From Saccoglossus kowalevskii (taxonomy: Eukaryota; Hemichordata; Enteropneusta; Harrimaniidae): a DNA stretch of 10,217 nt. Positions 1 to 6,907 of this stretch are shown here, one piece after another (positions within the stretch are counted from its first letter, which is position 1; the number at the start of each line of letters is the position of its first letter). The position numbers and the translations under genes were made by a program. The stretch covers positions 1 through 10,217 of the forward strand of contig NW_003157184.1 in the NCBI RefSeq assembly GCF_000003605.2, read 5' to 3'. The notes below the pieces were generated by a model. The model made no database searches. It was given only the letters and a program-made list of their open reading frames with translations, and had not been told where the DNA came from.

Positions 1-274
1 TCAAGTAGTTGACTGACATTACTGTCAACACGTAGTTGACTGACATTACTGTCAACACGTAGTTGACTGACATTACTGTCAACACGTAGTCAGTGACTGA
101 CATTACTGTCAACACATAGTTGACTGACGTTACTGTCAACACGTAGTTGACTGACGTTACTGTCAACACGTAGTTGACTGACATTACTGTCAACACATAG
201 TTGACTGACATTACTGTCAACACATAGTTGACTGACGTTACTGTCAACACATAGTTGACTGACATTACTGTCAA
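1..274. repeat. Minisatellite of ten ~27-bp palindromic units
   Basis: Ten head-to-tail units start at 5, 32, 59, 86, 116, 143, 170, 197, 224 and 251. Nine have 27-bp spacing; the fourth is 30 bp because of a three-base insertion (gtagtcag in place of gtagt). Each unit holds the inverted repeat GTTGAC-N10-GTCAAC, so either strand could form a hairpin; the fourth unit loses part of the left arm. Two sites vary between units: gtag/atag at the start and gacatt/gacgtt in the loop. The array ends abruptly inside copy A of the retroelement at about 271-275, replacing the leader and first upstream repeat that copy B has. No spacers lie between units, so this is not a CRISPR array. Function unknown. 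Confidence 0.95.
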
Positions 275-1215
275 TGCACTTGTATTGACCAATCAGATTC
301 ACGTATCTTACTCGCGTCCTAGCTCCGCCCATTGCTGTTACTAGCACAGATCTGAGATCCGCATTAGCCTCGATTTTTTTCGTATATATTCGTTCTTTAC
401 TTCATCGTTATTTATGTGAACACGGCGAGGTTTTTAATATAGTGACTTACATTAGTCACAACACCATCGACACTCATATCGTTGTATTTTCGCGATCTTT
501 TTAATTAATACAGCCATTAAACGAACATCTAACTAGCACAATCTGAATAGACTACGCCATCCACTCGCCTGGATAACAGGATAACCGATGCGCTTCTATT
601 GACCAATCAGATTCACGTATCGTACTCGCGTCTACGCTTCGCCCGTTACTGCAACTAGCACAGATTTGAGATCCGCGATAGCCTCGATATTTTTCGTATA
701 TATTCGATCGTTACTTCATCGTTACTTATATGTACACGGCGATTTTTCTAATATAGTAACTTACATTAGTCACAACACCATCTACACTCATATCGTTGCG
801 TTTTCGCTATTTATTTTATTAATACAGCTGTTAAACGAACGTCCAACTAGCACAATCTGAACCGACTACGCCATCCATTCGCCTGGATGACAGGACAATC
901 GATGATTTTGTATCGACCAATCAGATTCACGTTTCGTACTCGCGTCTTAGCTCCGCCCATTGTTGCCACTCGCACGAATTTGAGATCCGCGATAGCCTCG
1001 ATATTTTTCGTATATTTTCGATCGTTACTTTAATGCTATTTATGTAAACACGGCAAGATTTCTAATTTAGTAACTTTAGTTACAATACCGTCTTTTCCCT
1101 TTTTATTACGTTTTTGTAATTCATATTTTTAATACGATCGTTTTTTGAACGTCTTACTAGCACATTTTGTTTTTTTCTTATATTCTCATTCTTCTCGCAC
1201 TTTCTCTTTTATTAA
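274..1215 (+). repeat. Upstream tandem repeats of copy A (three ~314-bp units)
   Basis: Units start at 274, 588 and 902, exactly 314 bp apart, and share a fixed order of short blocks: a gaccaatcag block, cgtactcgcgtc, a tccgccc-like block, ctagcaca, gagatccgc, tttttcgtatat, acacggcga, tagtcacaaca, and in the first two units aactagcacaatctga and gcctggat. The third unit follows the others to about 1150 and then drifts into T-rich sequence. Tandem promoter-bearing units upstream of the ORFs recall the monomer arrays of some non-LTR retrotransposons. The 64-residue open frame that recurs in the second unit (666-860) is probably spurious, being repeat-borne and without recognisable protein features. 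Confidence 0.88.
287..330 (+). promoter_or_regulatory. CCAAT box plus GC box, unit 1 of copy A
   Basis: GACCAATCAG places a CCAAT box at 289-293, and CCGCCC (325-330) is an inverted Sp1-type GC box about 30 bp downstream. The pair recurs in register in the other units: CCAAT at 603-607 and 917-921, CCGCCC at 953-958, with a degraded tcgccc in the second unit. A fourth CCAAT sits at 1407-1411, just upstream of ORF1. CCAAT boxes are normally bound by NF-Y and work in both orientations. No clear TATA box at a fixed distance was recognised. Promoter function is inferred from the motifs and their repetition. Confidence 0.55.
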
Positions 1216-1375
1216 CTTCTATTTGTTGTTTTTTTCCGCTTTTTTAACTATGTCCTTTCTTCACTATACATCTCGGACTTATTTTGTTTACTCCTTTCTC
1301 ATTTTTAACGCATCTTTTTCCTCTTTTCGTTGTTTTACCTACTTTCAACTAGCACAATCCCAGCCATTTTTATTA
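1140..1375 (+). other. Pyrimidine-rich leader ending in a possible 3' splice site (copy A)
   Basis: This stretch is strongly T- and C-rich, with many runs of four to seven T, and ends in tttcaactag at about 1345-1354. A long pyrimidine tract followed by TAG resembles a 3' splice acceptor. The same stretch precedes ORF1 in copy B (about 5311-5525) and copy C (about 9326-9540). The open frame of about 80 codons here is rich in F, S and L, as expected from T-rich DNA, and does not begin with ATG, so it is not called as a gene. Splicing is only a possibility; no donor was identified. Confidence 0.4.
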
Positions 1376-1406
1376 TCGTTATGAAATATTGATGCCTTTT
1401 TATTGA

Positions 1407-1411
1407 CCAAT
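1407..1411 (+). promoter_or_regulatory. ORF1-proximal CCAAT box (copy A)
   Basis: A tattgaccaata context resembles the CCAAT blocks of the upstream 314-bp units and follows a block like their ends (actagcacaatc at 1349-1360). This looks like the remains of a further, shortened repeat unit lying 61 bp before the ORF1 ATG. The equivalent sites are 5579-5583 in copy B and 9594-9598 in copy C. Use as a promoter element is inferred. Confidence 0.4.
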
Positions 1412-1471
1412 AGGATCATGACTATCACATTACATAGTAGCAATATTTTGTTCTGCCAGCCGATCCCATAA

Positions 1472-2080
1472 ATGAGACCGTCAGGAACATCATTACTCAT
1501 TCCCGTCATGTCTGCAGCAGAAGACATCAACACTGTCGAAGATTTCGACGTTGTGTTTGATACACCTATGCTAGACCTGACGATTGACATCCAACCTTTA
1601 GACTCTCTACCGACTCCAGCTCAGAGACGTTTACCAGACGCTCTCTTCTCTGAAATCAAGGGTAAGGTTAAATCTTTATCTAAACTTTACCGGACTGAGT
1701 CTTCAATTATTAATCAAATCAAATCTATTAATAAATTTTCGATATCGGGAAAAATTCCCAAAGGTTTTGTGGTTTCAAAGAAAACCGTAATACCTGGGTT
1801 GAAGCCGTCTACGGCATTCCTACAAAAGTGGGAACTCATTTCAACCCAGGCTTCGAAACAATATACCAAATTGCTTGATATTTATTTACCTTCGCATTTG
1901 AAGCAATTTCAGGCCGTTCTGGTGAAGGAAGAGAAGGAAGCGTTTGATCACATCAAACGCCTGGCTGGAGACGAGTATCAGGCTCTGGCGGTCAATAAAT
2001 TGAGGCAATTCCTCAAACAAACAAGGAAAAGAGTACAGGACCCCCGAAAGGGTAGGAAACGTACTCCTAACCTCGAATAA
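1472..2080 (+). CDS. PLE ORF1 protein, 202 aa, unknown function (copy A)
   Basis: I do not recognise a named domain. The first ~45 residues are acidic (EDINTVEDFD at 17-26). The middle (about 55-90 and 115-180) is rich in K, E, L, Q and I and probably helical, with possible short coiled coils. The C-terminus is strongly basic (KQTRKR at 182-187, RKGRKR at 192-197), suiting nucleic-acid binding or nuclear import. An internal Met at residue 13 (MSAAED, 1508) has G at -3 and is a rival start; the first ATG has T at -3. The ORF is intact in copies A and B with only three residue differences (positions 9, 87 and 99), and in copy C up to the window edge. ORF2 starts four bases after its stop. By position it may be an RNA-binding partner of the RT, as ORF1 proteins are in other retroelements; that is inference. 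Confidence 0.8.
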   Translation: MRPSGTSLLIPVMSAAEDINTVEDFDVVFDTPMLDLTIDIQPLDSLPTPAQRRLPDALFSEIKGKVKSLSKLYRTESSIINQIKSINKFSISGKIPKGFVVSKKTVIPGLKPSTAFLQKWELISTQASKQYTKLLDIYLPSHLKQFQAVLVKEEKEAFDHIKRLAGDEYQALAVNKLRQFLKQTRKRVQDPRKGRKRTPNLE

Positions 2081-2084
2081 ATTA

Positions 2085-2534
2085 ATGCTTCCGCACACAA
2101 ACCAAACGGCCCTTTTTAGGGCCACCACATCCTCCAAAAAGAGAACTACCGTTATTACTATGGATTCTGTCCATACAATCAATAACACAAAATGCAATAG
2201 ACACTTCTCACGTAAGAAACACATTGCAAGATGCAAACGAATAAAGAAATACAATGCTAAAATGGCTAAAAATAAACGGTTGGTTGATCAAGCTCGGCTG
2301 GTCTCAGGTTTTATTCGGAATTTTTCGAGTAGAATCCTGACCCCAATAGAGATCATTGCCCTTGGCAACGGACTCAAATTTATACCAACCCCACCTAAGC
2401 CAACCTATCACACTCTGCTCAATGACATGTCTATGCTATCTTGGAGAATGCGTATTAAATATTTAATGCGCAATAAACAATCTCAACAACATCCTTTCAA
2501 AATGAAACTTAGTGACACAAGTCACGTACCTTGA
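2085..2534 (+). pseudogene. RT ORF N-terminal part, truncated by internal deletion (copy A)
   Basis: This frame starts at an ATG (2085-2087) four bases after the ORF1 stop. It encodes the PLE N-terminal region: a basic stretch with Cys/His at residues 37, 40, 46 and 50, then LTPIEIIALGNGLKFIPTP (86-104), which precedes the RT domain in PLEs. After residue 141 (about 2507) the sequence jumps to the RT C-terminal part in another frame and stops nine codons later. The deletion relative to copy B is ~1,044 bp and removes every catalytic RT motif. No active RT can come from this copy. Confidence 0.85.
2108..2123 (+). other. GC-rich hairpin just inside ORF2 (copy A)
   Basis: GGCCCT, a TTTT loop and AGGGCC form a perfect 6-bp stem in otherwise AT-rich sequence, starting 23 bases after the A of the ORF2 ATG. 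It is identical in copy B (6280-6295). A stable hairpin just downstream of a start codon can favour initiation there, and this one follows the ORF1 stop closely. The structure is seen in the sequence; a translational role is inferred. Confidence 0.5.
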
Positions 2535-3154
2535 CCTTGACCTATATAAAGGACAACGCTTCCTTGATCTGAATATACTAGACGTGAAAACGCACACCAA
2601 GACAACGGAAACGTTTCAATATTTGAAACGTAATTCCTGTCACCCTACATCAGTATTCAAAGGTTTTATTAAAGGCGAAACTATTCGATATGCTCGTACA
2701 TGTAATAATGCAAACGATTTCTTACATAAACGTAATTTATTTATTGAAAAATTGCGTGAAAGAGATTACACAAATAACGATATCGAAAGATACTCTTCAA
2801 TTAATGAACATGACAATCGTATCTCACATTTACGAGAATCAATGCCCTATAATGAAGGGTAAACAATATTCACAACTACGTTCAACCCATATATACAAGG
2901 GTACAGGCTCACAAGAGCCGTATTAAAAAAATGGGATTTAATTCGGAATGATTTGTTACTGTGTAACATTTTTCCAAATCCCCCCCCCCCTTATTGCATT
3001 TCGTAGAAATATCAACTTGAAAGATAAACTCACAAGTTCTATTCTACGTACTGACAAACTCGTGAAAAATGACACACCAAACGACGAAGAATTACTTTCC
3101 ATTTTAACTAAATTGTATAATGAAAGTAATAACGTCGAACATTCTGAAAGCTAA
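2508..3154 (+). pseudogene. RT C-terminal (thumb) remnant with nonsense codon and frameshift (copy A)
   Basis: This matches the last ~215 residues of the copy B RT: the segment after the catalytic centre, beginning MTQVTYLDLDLY, through the S-x-HPTSVFKG motif typical of the PLE thumb. Three lesions are visible. Its frame is offset from the N-terminal part. CAA to TAA at 2860-2862 gives a stop. A run of 11 C (2980-2990), against 7 in copy B, shifts the frame by +4; after it the frame is open again to the shared end NVEHSES at 3154. It is a dead fragment. Confidence 0.9.
2980..2990 (+). repeat. Expanded C homopolymer, frameshifting (copy A)
   Basis: Eleven consecutive C in copy A against seven in copy B (8196-8202), within the codons for the PNPPL segment of the RT C-terminus. 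The four extra bases change the reading frame. It may be a real slippage mutation or a sequencing error, since long homopolymers are error-prone. Confidence 0.85.
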
Positions 3155-3175
3155 TTTAATCGAACGATTCGGTCA

Positions 3176-3294
3176 AGTACTGTTCCGACTGATGAAGGGT
3201 TCAACATAGAACCCGAAACAGCACCATCACACTAGTGAATAATCCAATTACGGATAAATTTGAGTGCTGTATCGACATAGGCTTTCTTCGTACT
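3176..3294 (+). ncRNA. Hammerhead ribozyme, type I layout (copy A)
   Basis: All hammerhead parts occur in order. Stem I distal arm AGTAC (3176-3180) pairs with GTACT (3290-3294). The proximal arm CGA (3186-3188) pairs with TCG (3272-3274), with a C/A mismatch next to it. Core box CTGATGA is at 3189-3195. Stem II is GGGTTC (3197-3202) with GAACCC (3209-3214) around a 6-base loop. Core GAAA is at 3215-3218. Stem III is ACAGCAC (3218-3224) with GTGCTGT (3264-3270). Predicted cleavage follows A3271. Oddities are one extra A (3196) between the core and stem II, and a 39-base stem III loop containing a small ATCC/GGAT hairpin. Hammerheads are known in PLE terminal repeats, where they are thought to process transcripts. 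Activity is untested. Confidence 0.82.
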
Positions 3295-4169
3295 CAGTTT
3301 TGTATTCCATTATTGTTTCCGTGTTTACTTCTATCAGGATCACACCTGAAAAATATTTTAACACGGAATTTTACATCTGTTACGTATTTAGTTAGCTAAT
3401 GCAATACTGCCCTCAGTCGTTGAAATGTTCGTCAATCCACCACCCCCATCAATATTTGTTCTTGCGCTCTGGATGTCTGTCAGTATTGCGGTCCGGAGCG
3501 AGGTGGATATAACGTTCGTATACTCTCGCAGTATCCATTTCATCAGACTGTGGGATTATAGACTTTTACGTAGACAGAATATTGAAGTGTATTTAATTAA
3601 TACAACTTCCAATACTTAACACTATGTCTTATTCTATCATGTTGAAATAACATGCCGAAGTTAGTTTATTAAGGTTTATTCACCTTATTCTATGTCGCAC
3701 AGTATATCGAACCCTATTTTAACAATTGAGAGAACACTAATGTAAATATTTATGCACATTGCATTATTATTTTTATTCTCTCCTTAGTTCCTACTCAGCT
3801 TTCAGAATATATTACATGTCTAACATGTTTCATCGCACCTATATTAGGTACAATTATAATATTATATGGTAGTGTTTATTTAACAACGGGCAGCCATAAG
3901 CCTTGCCCTCGTTTAACATATCTTATACCTACCTAACCCTATCCTAACCCTACCCTAACCCTAATTTAACTTAATTGTTTATTGCATTTAGTTAATTACT
4001 TTATTATTTCATATATGGTTTAAACTATATTATGGTGAGCCACTATATCACTACTAGTTTGTTATCCTACGCAATACGTACAATATGCGACTTTTCATAT
4101 GATCCTCTATGAGAGTTATGCTATAATATATTCATCAACGGATCTGTCTGTACCTACTTCCTTTCTCTT
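3295..4169. other. Non-coding leader between copy A tail and copy B repeats
   Basis: AT-rich DNA with no convincing gene. The first part (to 3453) is shared with the tail of copy B (to 8665); the rest (3454-4169) occurs only here in the window. The longest open frame (3425-3619, 64 codons) has no protein features. Visible items are the telomere-like repeat at 3932-3964 and several short palindromes such as tattaattaata-like tracts near 3592. Under ribozyme phasing this is the 5' leader of the unit-length RNA of copy B; otherwise it is the 3' untranslated region of copy A plus a spacer. Confidence 0.6.
3932..3964 (+). repeat. Telomere-like repeat, three 11-bp CCTAACCCTAN units
   Basis: Three 11-bp units (3932-3942, 3943-3953, 3954-3964) read CCTAACCCTA followed by T, C and A. 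This is the C-rich strand of TTAGGG-type telomere DNA, one base short of two perfect 6-mers per unit. It lies ~780 bp downstream of the copy A RT stop and ~205 bp before the first upstream repeat of copy B. Endonuclease-lacking PLEs are known to carry host telomeric repeats at their junctions. It may mark an old junction, but so short and imperfect a repeat can arise by chance or be internal to the element. Confidence 0.6.
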
Positions 4170-5330
4170 TAGCGAGGACACGCCCACTGCTACAACTAGC
4201 ACAATCTAGATCCGTGTTAGCTCTGATATTTTTCGTGTATCTTCGATCGTAACTTCTTCGTTACTTTTGTGAACACGGCGAGATTTCTAATATAGCGACT
4301 TACATTAGTCACAATACCATCTACACTCATATCGGTGCGCTTTCGCTATCTATTTAATTTATACAGCCGTTAAACGTACGTCCAACTAGCACAATCTGAA
4401 CCGTCTACGCCATCCATTTGCCTGGATGACAGGATAATCGATGCACTTGTATTGACCAATCAGATTCACGTATCTTACTCGCGTCCTAGCTCTGCCCATT
4501 GCTGTTACTAGCACAGATCTGAGATCCGCATTAGCCTCGATTTTTTTCGTATATATTCGTTCTTAACTTCATCGTTATTTATGTGAACACGGCGAGGTTT
4601 TTAATATAGTGACTTACATTAGTCACAACACCATCTACACTCATATCGTTGTATTTTCGCGATCTTTTTAATTAATACAGCCGTTAAACGAACATCTAAC
4701 TAGCGCAATCTGAATCGACTACGCCATCCACTCGCCTGGATAACAGGATAACCGATGCGCTTCTATTGACCAATCAGATTCACGTATCGTACTCGCGTCT
4801 ACGCTTCGCCCGTTACTGCAACTAGCACAGATTTGAGATCCGCGATAGCCTCGATTTTTTTCGTATATATTCGATCGTTACTTCATCGTTACTTATATGT
4901 ACACGGCGATTTTTCTAATATAGTAACTTACTTTAGTCACAACACCATCTACACTCATATCGTTGCGTTTTCGCTATTTATTTTATTAATACAGCCGTTA
5001 AACGAACGTCCAACTAGCACAATCTGAACCGACTACGCCATCCATTCGCCTGGATGACAGGACAATCGATGATTTTGTATCGACCAATCAGATTCACGTT
5101 TCGTACTCGCGTCTTAGCTCCGCCCATTGTTGCCACTAGCACGAATTTGAGATCCGCGATAGCCTCGATATTTTTCGTATATTTTCGATCGTTACTTTAA
5201 TGCTATTTATGTAAACACGGCGAGATTTCTAATTTAGTAACTTACTTTAGTTACAATACCGTCTTTTCCCTTTTTATTACGTTTTTGTAATTCATATTTT
5301 TAATACGATCGTTTTTTGAACGTCTTACTA
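4170..5330 (+). repeat. Upstream tandem repeats of copy B (four units)
   Basis: Units start near 4170 (partial: it begins at the cgccc block and lacks the CCAAT block), then at 4441, 4755 and 5069, spaced 314 bp. The last three match copy A at a constant offset of 4167. The GC box of the second unit is altered (ctctgccc), while the fourth keeps CCGCCC (5120-5125). This is the longest upstream array in the window and shows that copies A and C are shortened from the left. Confidence 0.88.
4456..5125 (+). promoter_or_regulatory. CCAAT/GC-box series of copy B
   Basis: CCAAT boxes lie at 4456-4460, 4770-4774 and 5084-5088 at a 314-bp period, each in a gaccaatcag context, with a further one at 5579-5583 near ORF1. 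GC-box sequence CCGCCC is intact only in the last unit (5120-5125). Identical context and spacing across copies A, B and C suggest a promoter module amplified with the repeat. The transcription start is not evident. Confidence 0.5.
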
Positions 5331-5550
5331 GCACATTTTGTTTTTTTCTTATATTCTCAATCTTCTCGCAATTTCTCTTTTATTAACTTCTATTTGTTGT
5401 TTTTTTCCGATTTTTTAACTATGTCCTTTCTTCACTATACATCTCGGACTTATTTTGTTTACTCCTTTCTCATTTTTAACGCATCTTTTTCCTCTTTTTC
5501 GTTGTTTTACCTACTTTCAACTAGCACAATCCCAGCCATTTTTATTATCG
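5311..5550 (+). other. Pyrimidine-rich leader before ORF1 (copy B)
   Basis: Same T- and C-rich tract as in copy A, shared almost exactly with copy C, ending in tttcaactag (about 5516-5525). It is a possible polypyrimidine tract plus splice acceptor for a 5' intron. No donor was found and no coding content is credible. Confidence 0.38.
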
Positions 5551-5643
5551 TTATGATATATTGATGCCTTTTTATTGACCAATAAGATCACGACTATCAC
5601 ATTACATAGTAGCAATATTTTGTTCTGCCAGCCGATCCCATAA

Positions 5644-6252
5644 ATGAGACCGTCAGGAACATCATTATTCATTCCCGTCATGTCTGCAGCAGAAGACATC
5701 AACACTGTCGAAGATTTCGACGTTGTGTTTGATACACCTATGCTAGACCTGACGATTGACATCCAACCTTTAGACTCTCTACCGACTCCAGCTCAGAGAC
5801 GTTTACCAGACGCTCTCTTCTCTGAAATCAAGGGTAAGGTTAAATCATTATCTAAACTTTACCGGACTGAGTCTTCAATTATTAATCAAATCAAATCTAT
5901 TCATAAATTTTCGATATCGGGAAAAATTCCCAAAGGTTTGGTGGTTTCAAAGAAAACCGTAATACCTGGGTTGAAGCCGTCTACGGCATTCCTACAAAAG
6001 TGGGAACTCATTTCAACCCAGGCTTCGAAACAATATACCAAATTGCTTGATATTTATTTACCTTCGCATTTGAAGCAATTTCAGGCCGTTCTGGTGAAGG
6101 AAGAGAAGGAAGCGTTTGATCACATCAAACGCCTGGCTGGAGACGAGTATCAGGCTCTGGCGGTCAATAAATTGAGGCAATTCCTCAAACAAACGAGGAA
6201 AAGGGTACAGGACCCCCGAAAGGGTAGGAAACGTACTCCTAACCTCGAATAA
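5644..6252 (+). CDS. PLE ORF1 protein, 202 aa, unknown function (copy B)
   Basis: Full-length and intact. It differs from copy A at residues 9 (F for L), 87 (H for N) and 99 (L for F). It has an acidic N-terminal third, a helical middle (QKWELISTQASKQYTKLLD at 118-136, KEEKEAFDHIKRL at 152-164) and a basic tail from residue 182. A second in-frame ATG at residue 13 (5680) is a plausible start. The TAA at 6250-6252 is followed after four bases by the ORF2 start position. I found no zinc knuckle, RNA-recognition fold signature, esterase motif or nuclease motif. A nucleic-acid-binding role is inferred only from charge and position. Confidence 0.82.
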   Translation: MRPSGTSLFIPVMSAAEDINTVEDFDVVFDTPMLDLTIDIQPLDSLPTPAQRRLPDALFSEIKGKVKSLSKLYRTESSIINQIKSIHKFSISGKIPKGLVVSKKTVIPGLKPSTAFLQKWELISTQASKQYTKLLDIYLPSHLKQFQAVLVKEEKEAFDHIKRLAGDEYQALAVNKLRQFLKQTRKRVQDPRKGRKRTPNLE

Positions 6253-6256
6253 ATTA

Positions 6257-6907
6257 GTGCTTCGGCACACAAACCAAACGGCCCTTTTTAGGGCCACCAC
6301 ATCCTCCAAAAAGAGAACTACCGTTATTACTATGGATTCTGTCCATACAATCAATAACACAAAATGCAATAGACACTTCTCACGCAAAAAACACATTGCA
6401 AGATGCAAACGAATAAAGAAATACAATGCTAAAATGGCTAAAAATAAACGGTTGGTTGATCAAGCTCGGTTGGTCTCAGGTTTTATTCGGAATTTTTCGG
6501 GTAGAATCCTGACCCCAATAGAGATCATTGCCCTTGGCAACGGACTCAAATTTATACCAACCCCACCTAAGCCAACCTATCACACTCTGCTCAATGACAT
6601 GTCTATGCTATCTAGGAGAATGCGTATTAAATATTTAATGCGCAATAAACAATCTCAACAACATCCTTTCAAAATGAAATCAACATGGAACCCACCAGAC
6701 TCTAATAACAGTAGCCTCGAAAATTACATTGAGGCAACTAAAGTTGAGATATCCAAAATCACTACCAATAAACCCAAACAAAACATGAATTCTGCCGAAA
6801 GAGCAGCAATAAATAGATTACATCATGATAACACAATTGTAATAAAACCATTCGACAAAGGTCGTGGTATTGCAATCATGAATACAACTGACTATATATA
6901 TATATGA
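6257..6907 (+). CDS. Reverse transcriptase, N-terminal part (copy B, frameshifted)
   Basis: This is the front of the PLE RT protein. Residues 37-50 hold Cys37, His40, His46 and Cys50 in a very basic stretch, a weak candidate metal site. Residues 86-104 carry the GLKFIPTP motif and 194-204 carry IVIKPFDKGRG, the conserved entry to the RT fingers. The codon at the ATG of copy A is GTG here (6257), so in a eukaryote the next ATG is residue 26 (6332). The frame stops at TGA 6905-6907, just after a TA run, while the homologous protein continues in the +1 frame. It is therefore the front piece of a broken gene rather than a separate protein. Confidence 0.85.
   Translation: MLRHTNQTALFRATTSSKKRTTVITMDSVHTINNTKCNRHFSRKKHIARCKRIKKYNAKMAKNKRLVDQARLVSGFIRNFSGRILTPIEIIALGNGLKFIPTPPKPTYHTLLNDMSMLSRRMRIKYLMRNKQSQQHPFKMKSTWNPPDSNNSSLENYIEATKVEISKITTNKPKQNMNSAERAAINRLHHDNTIVIKPFDKGRGIAIMNTTDYIYI
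6280..6295 (+). other. GC-rich hairpin just inside ORF2 (copy B)
   Basis: Same perfect 6-bp GGCCCT/AGGGCC stem with TTTT loop as in copy A, at the matching place although the ORF2 start codon has changed. Its full conservation could reflect the recent origin of the copies rather than selection. Confidence 0.45.
6893..6905 (+). repeat. TA microsatellite at the RT frameshift
   Basis: A 13-base run of alternating T and A. The RT reading frame enters in one frame (6257 phase) and homology resumes immediately after in the next (from tat at 6903, then gaa agc). A shift of +1 equals loss of one TA unit or gain of two, so slippage explains the break simply. In copy A the region is deleted, so no second copy is available for comparison. 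Confidence 0.85.

Larger units (their letters stand above)
274..3271 (+). mobile_element. Penelope-like element copy A, 5'-truncated, RT core deleted
   Basis: This copy aligns with copy B at an offset of 4167 in the upstream repeats, 4172 in ORF1, 5216 in the RT C-terminal part and 5212 in the tail. The jump from 4172 to 5216 is a ~1,044-bp deletion removing the catalytic RT domain. The left end is fused to a minisatellite, so the leader and first upstream repeat are missing. The right limit is set at the predicted hammerhead cleavage site and is a convention; sequence continues without a break into the leader of copy B. ORF1 is intact. The copy cannot encode a working RT and would depend on another copy. 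Confidence 0.85.

Noticed and set aside
1-274. CRISPR-like array
   Set aside because: Units are directly adjacent with no unique spacers, in a eukaryotic retroelement context.
90-347. 85-residue minus-strand open frame with a repeated VDSNVSQLC motif
   Set aside because: It is a by-product of a minisatellite whose 27-bp period is a multiple of three; nothing else supports a gene.
666-860. 64-residue open frame recurring in each copy (also 4833-5027, 8848-9042)
   Set aside because: It lies wholly in the upstream 314-bp repeats and recurs only because the DNA repeats; the composition looks like translated AT-rich DNA.
274-1215. Long terminal repeats of an LTR retrotransposon
   Set aside because: The RT is of PLE type; there is no integrase, protease or RNase H, and the repeats are short tandem units rather than a pair flanking the coding region.
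1145-1384. F/S/L-rich open frames in the T-rich leader (also 5316-5564, 9331-9579)
   Set aside because: No ATG at the start, composition follows the T-rich tract, and the end changes between copies through a one-base indel.
1345-1590. 81-residue minus-strand frame opposite the start of ORF1 (also in copies B and C)
   Set aside because: Antisense shadow; no protein features.
1886-2254. 122-residue minus-strand frame opposite the ORF1/ORF2 junction (also 6058-6426)
   Set aside because: Antisense shadow of two well-supported genes.
3196-3271. Type III hammerhead alternative, pairing CTGT upstream of CTGATGA with ACAG after GAA
   Set aside because: It would leave only four bases for stem I, too short to close; the type I layout gives much longer pairings.
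3155-3453. A GIY-YIG endonuclease continuing past the RT stop
   Set aside because: The frames after the stop show no GIY or YIG motif, and the region is accounted for by the ribozyme.
6257-6259. GTG as a true start codon, implying a bacterial source
   Set aside because: Copy A has ATG at the same place and the whole context is eukaryotic; GTG is a point change.
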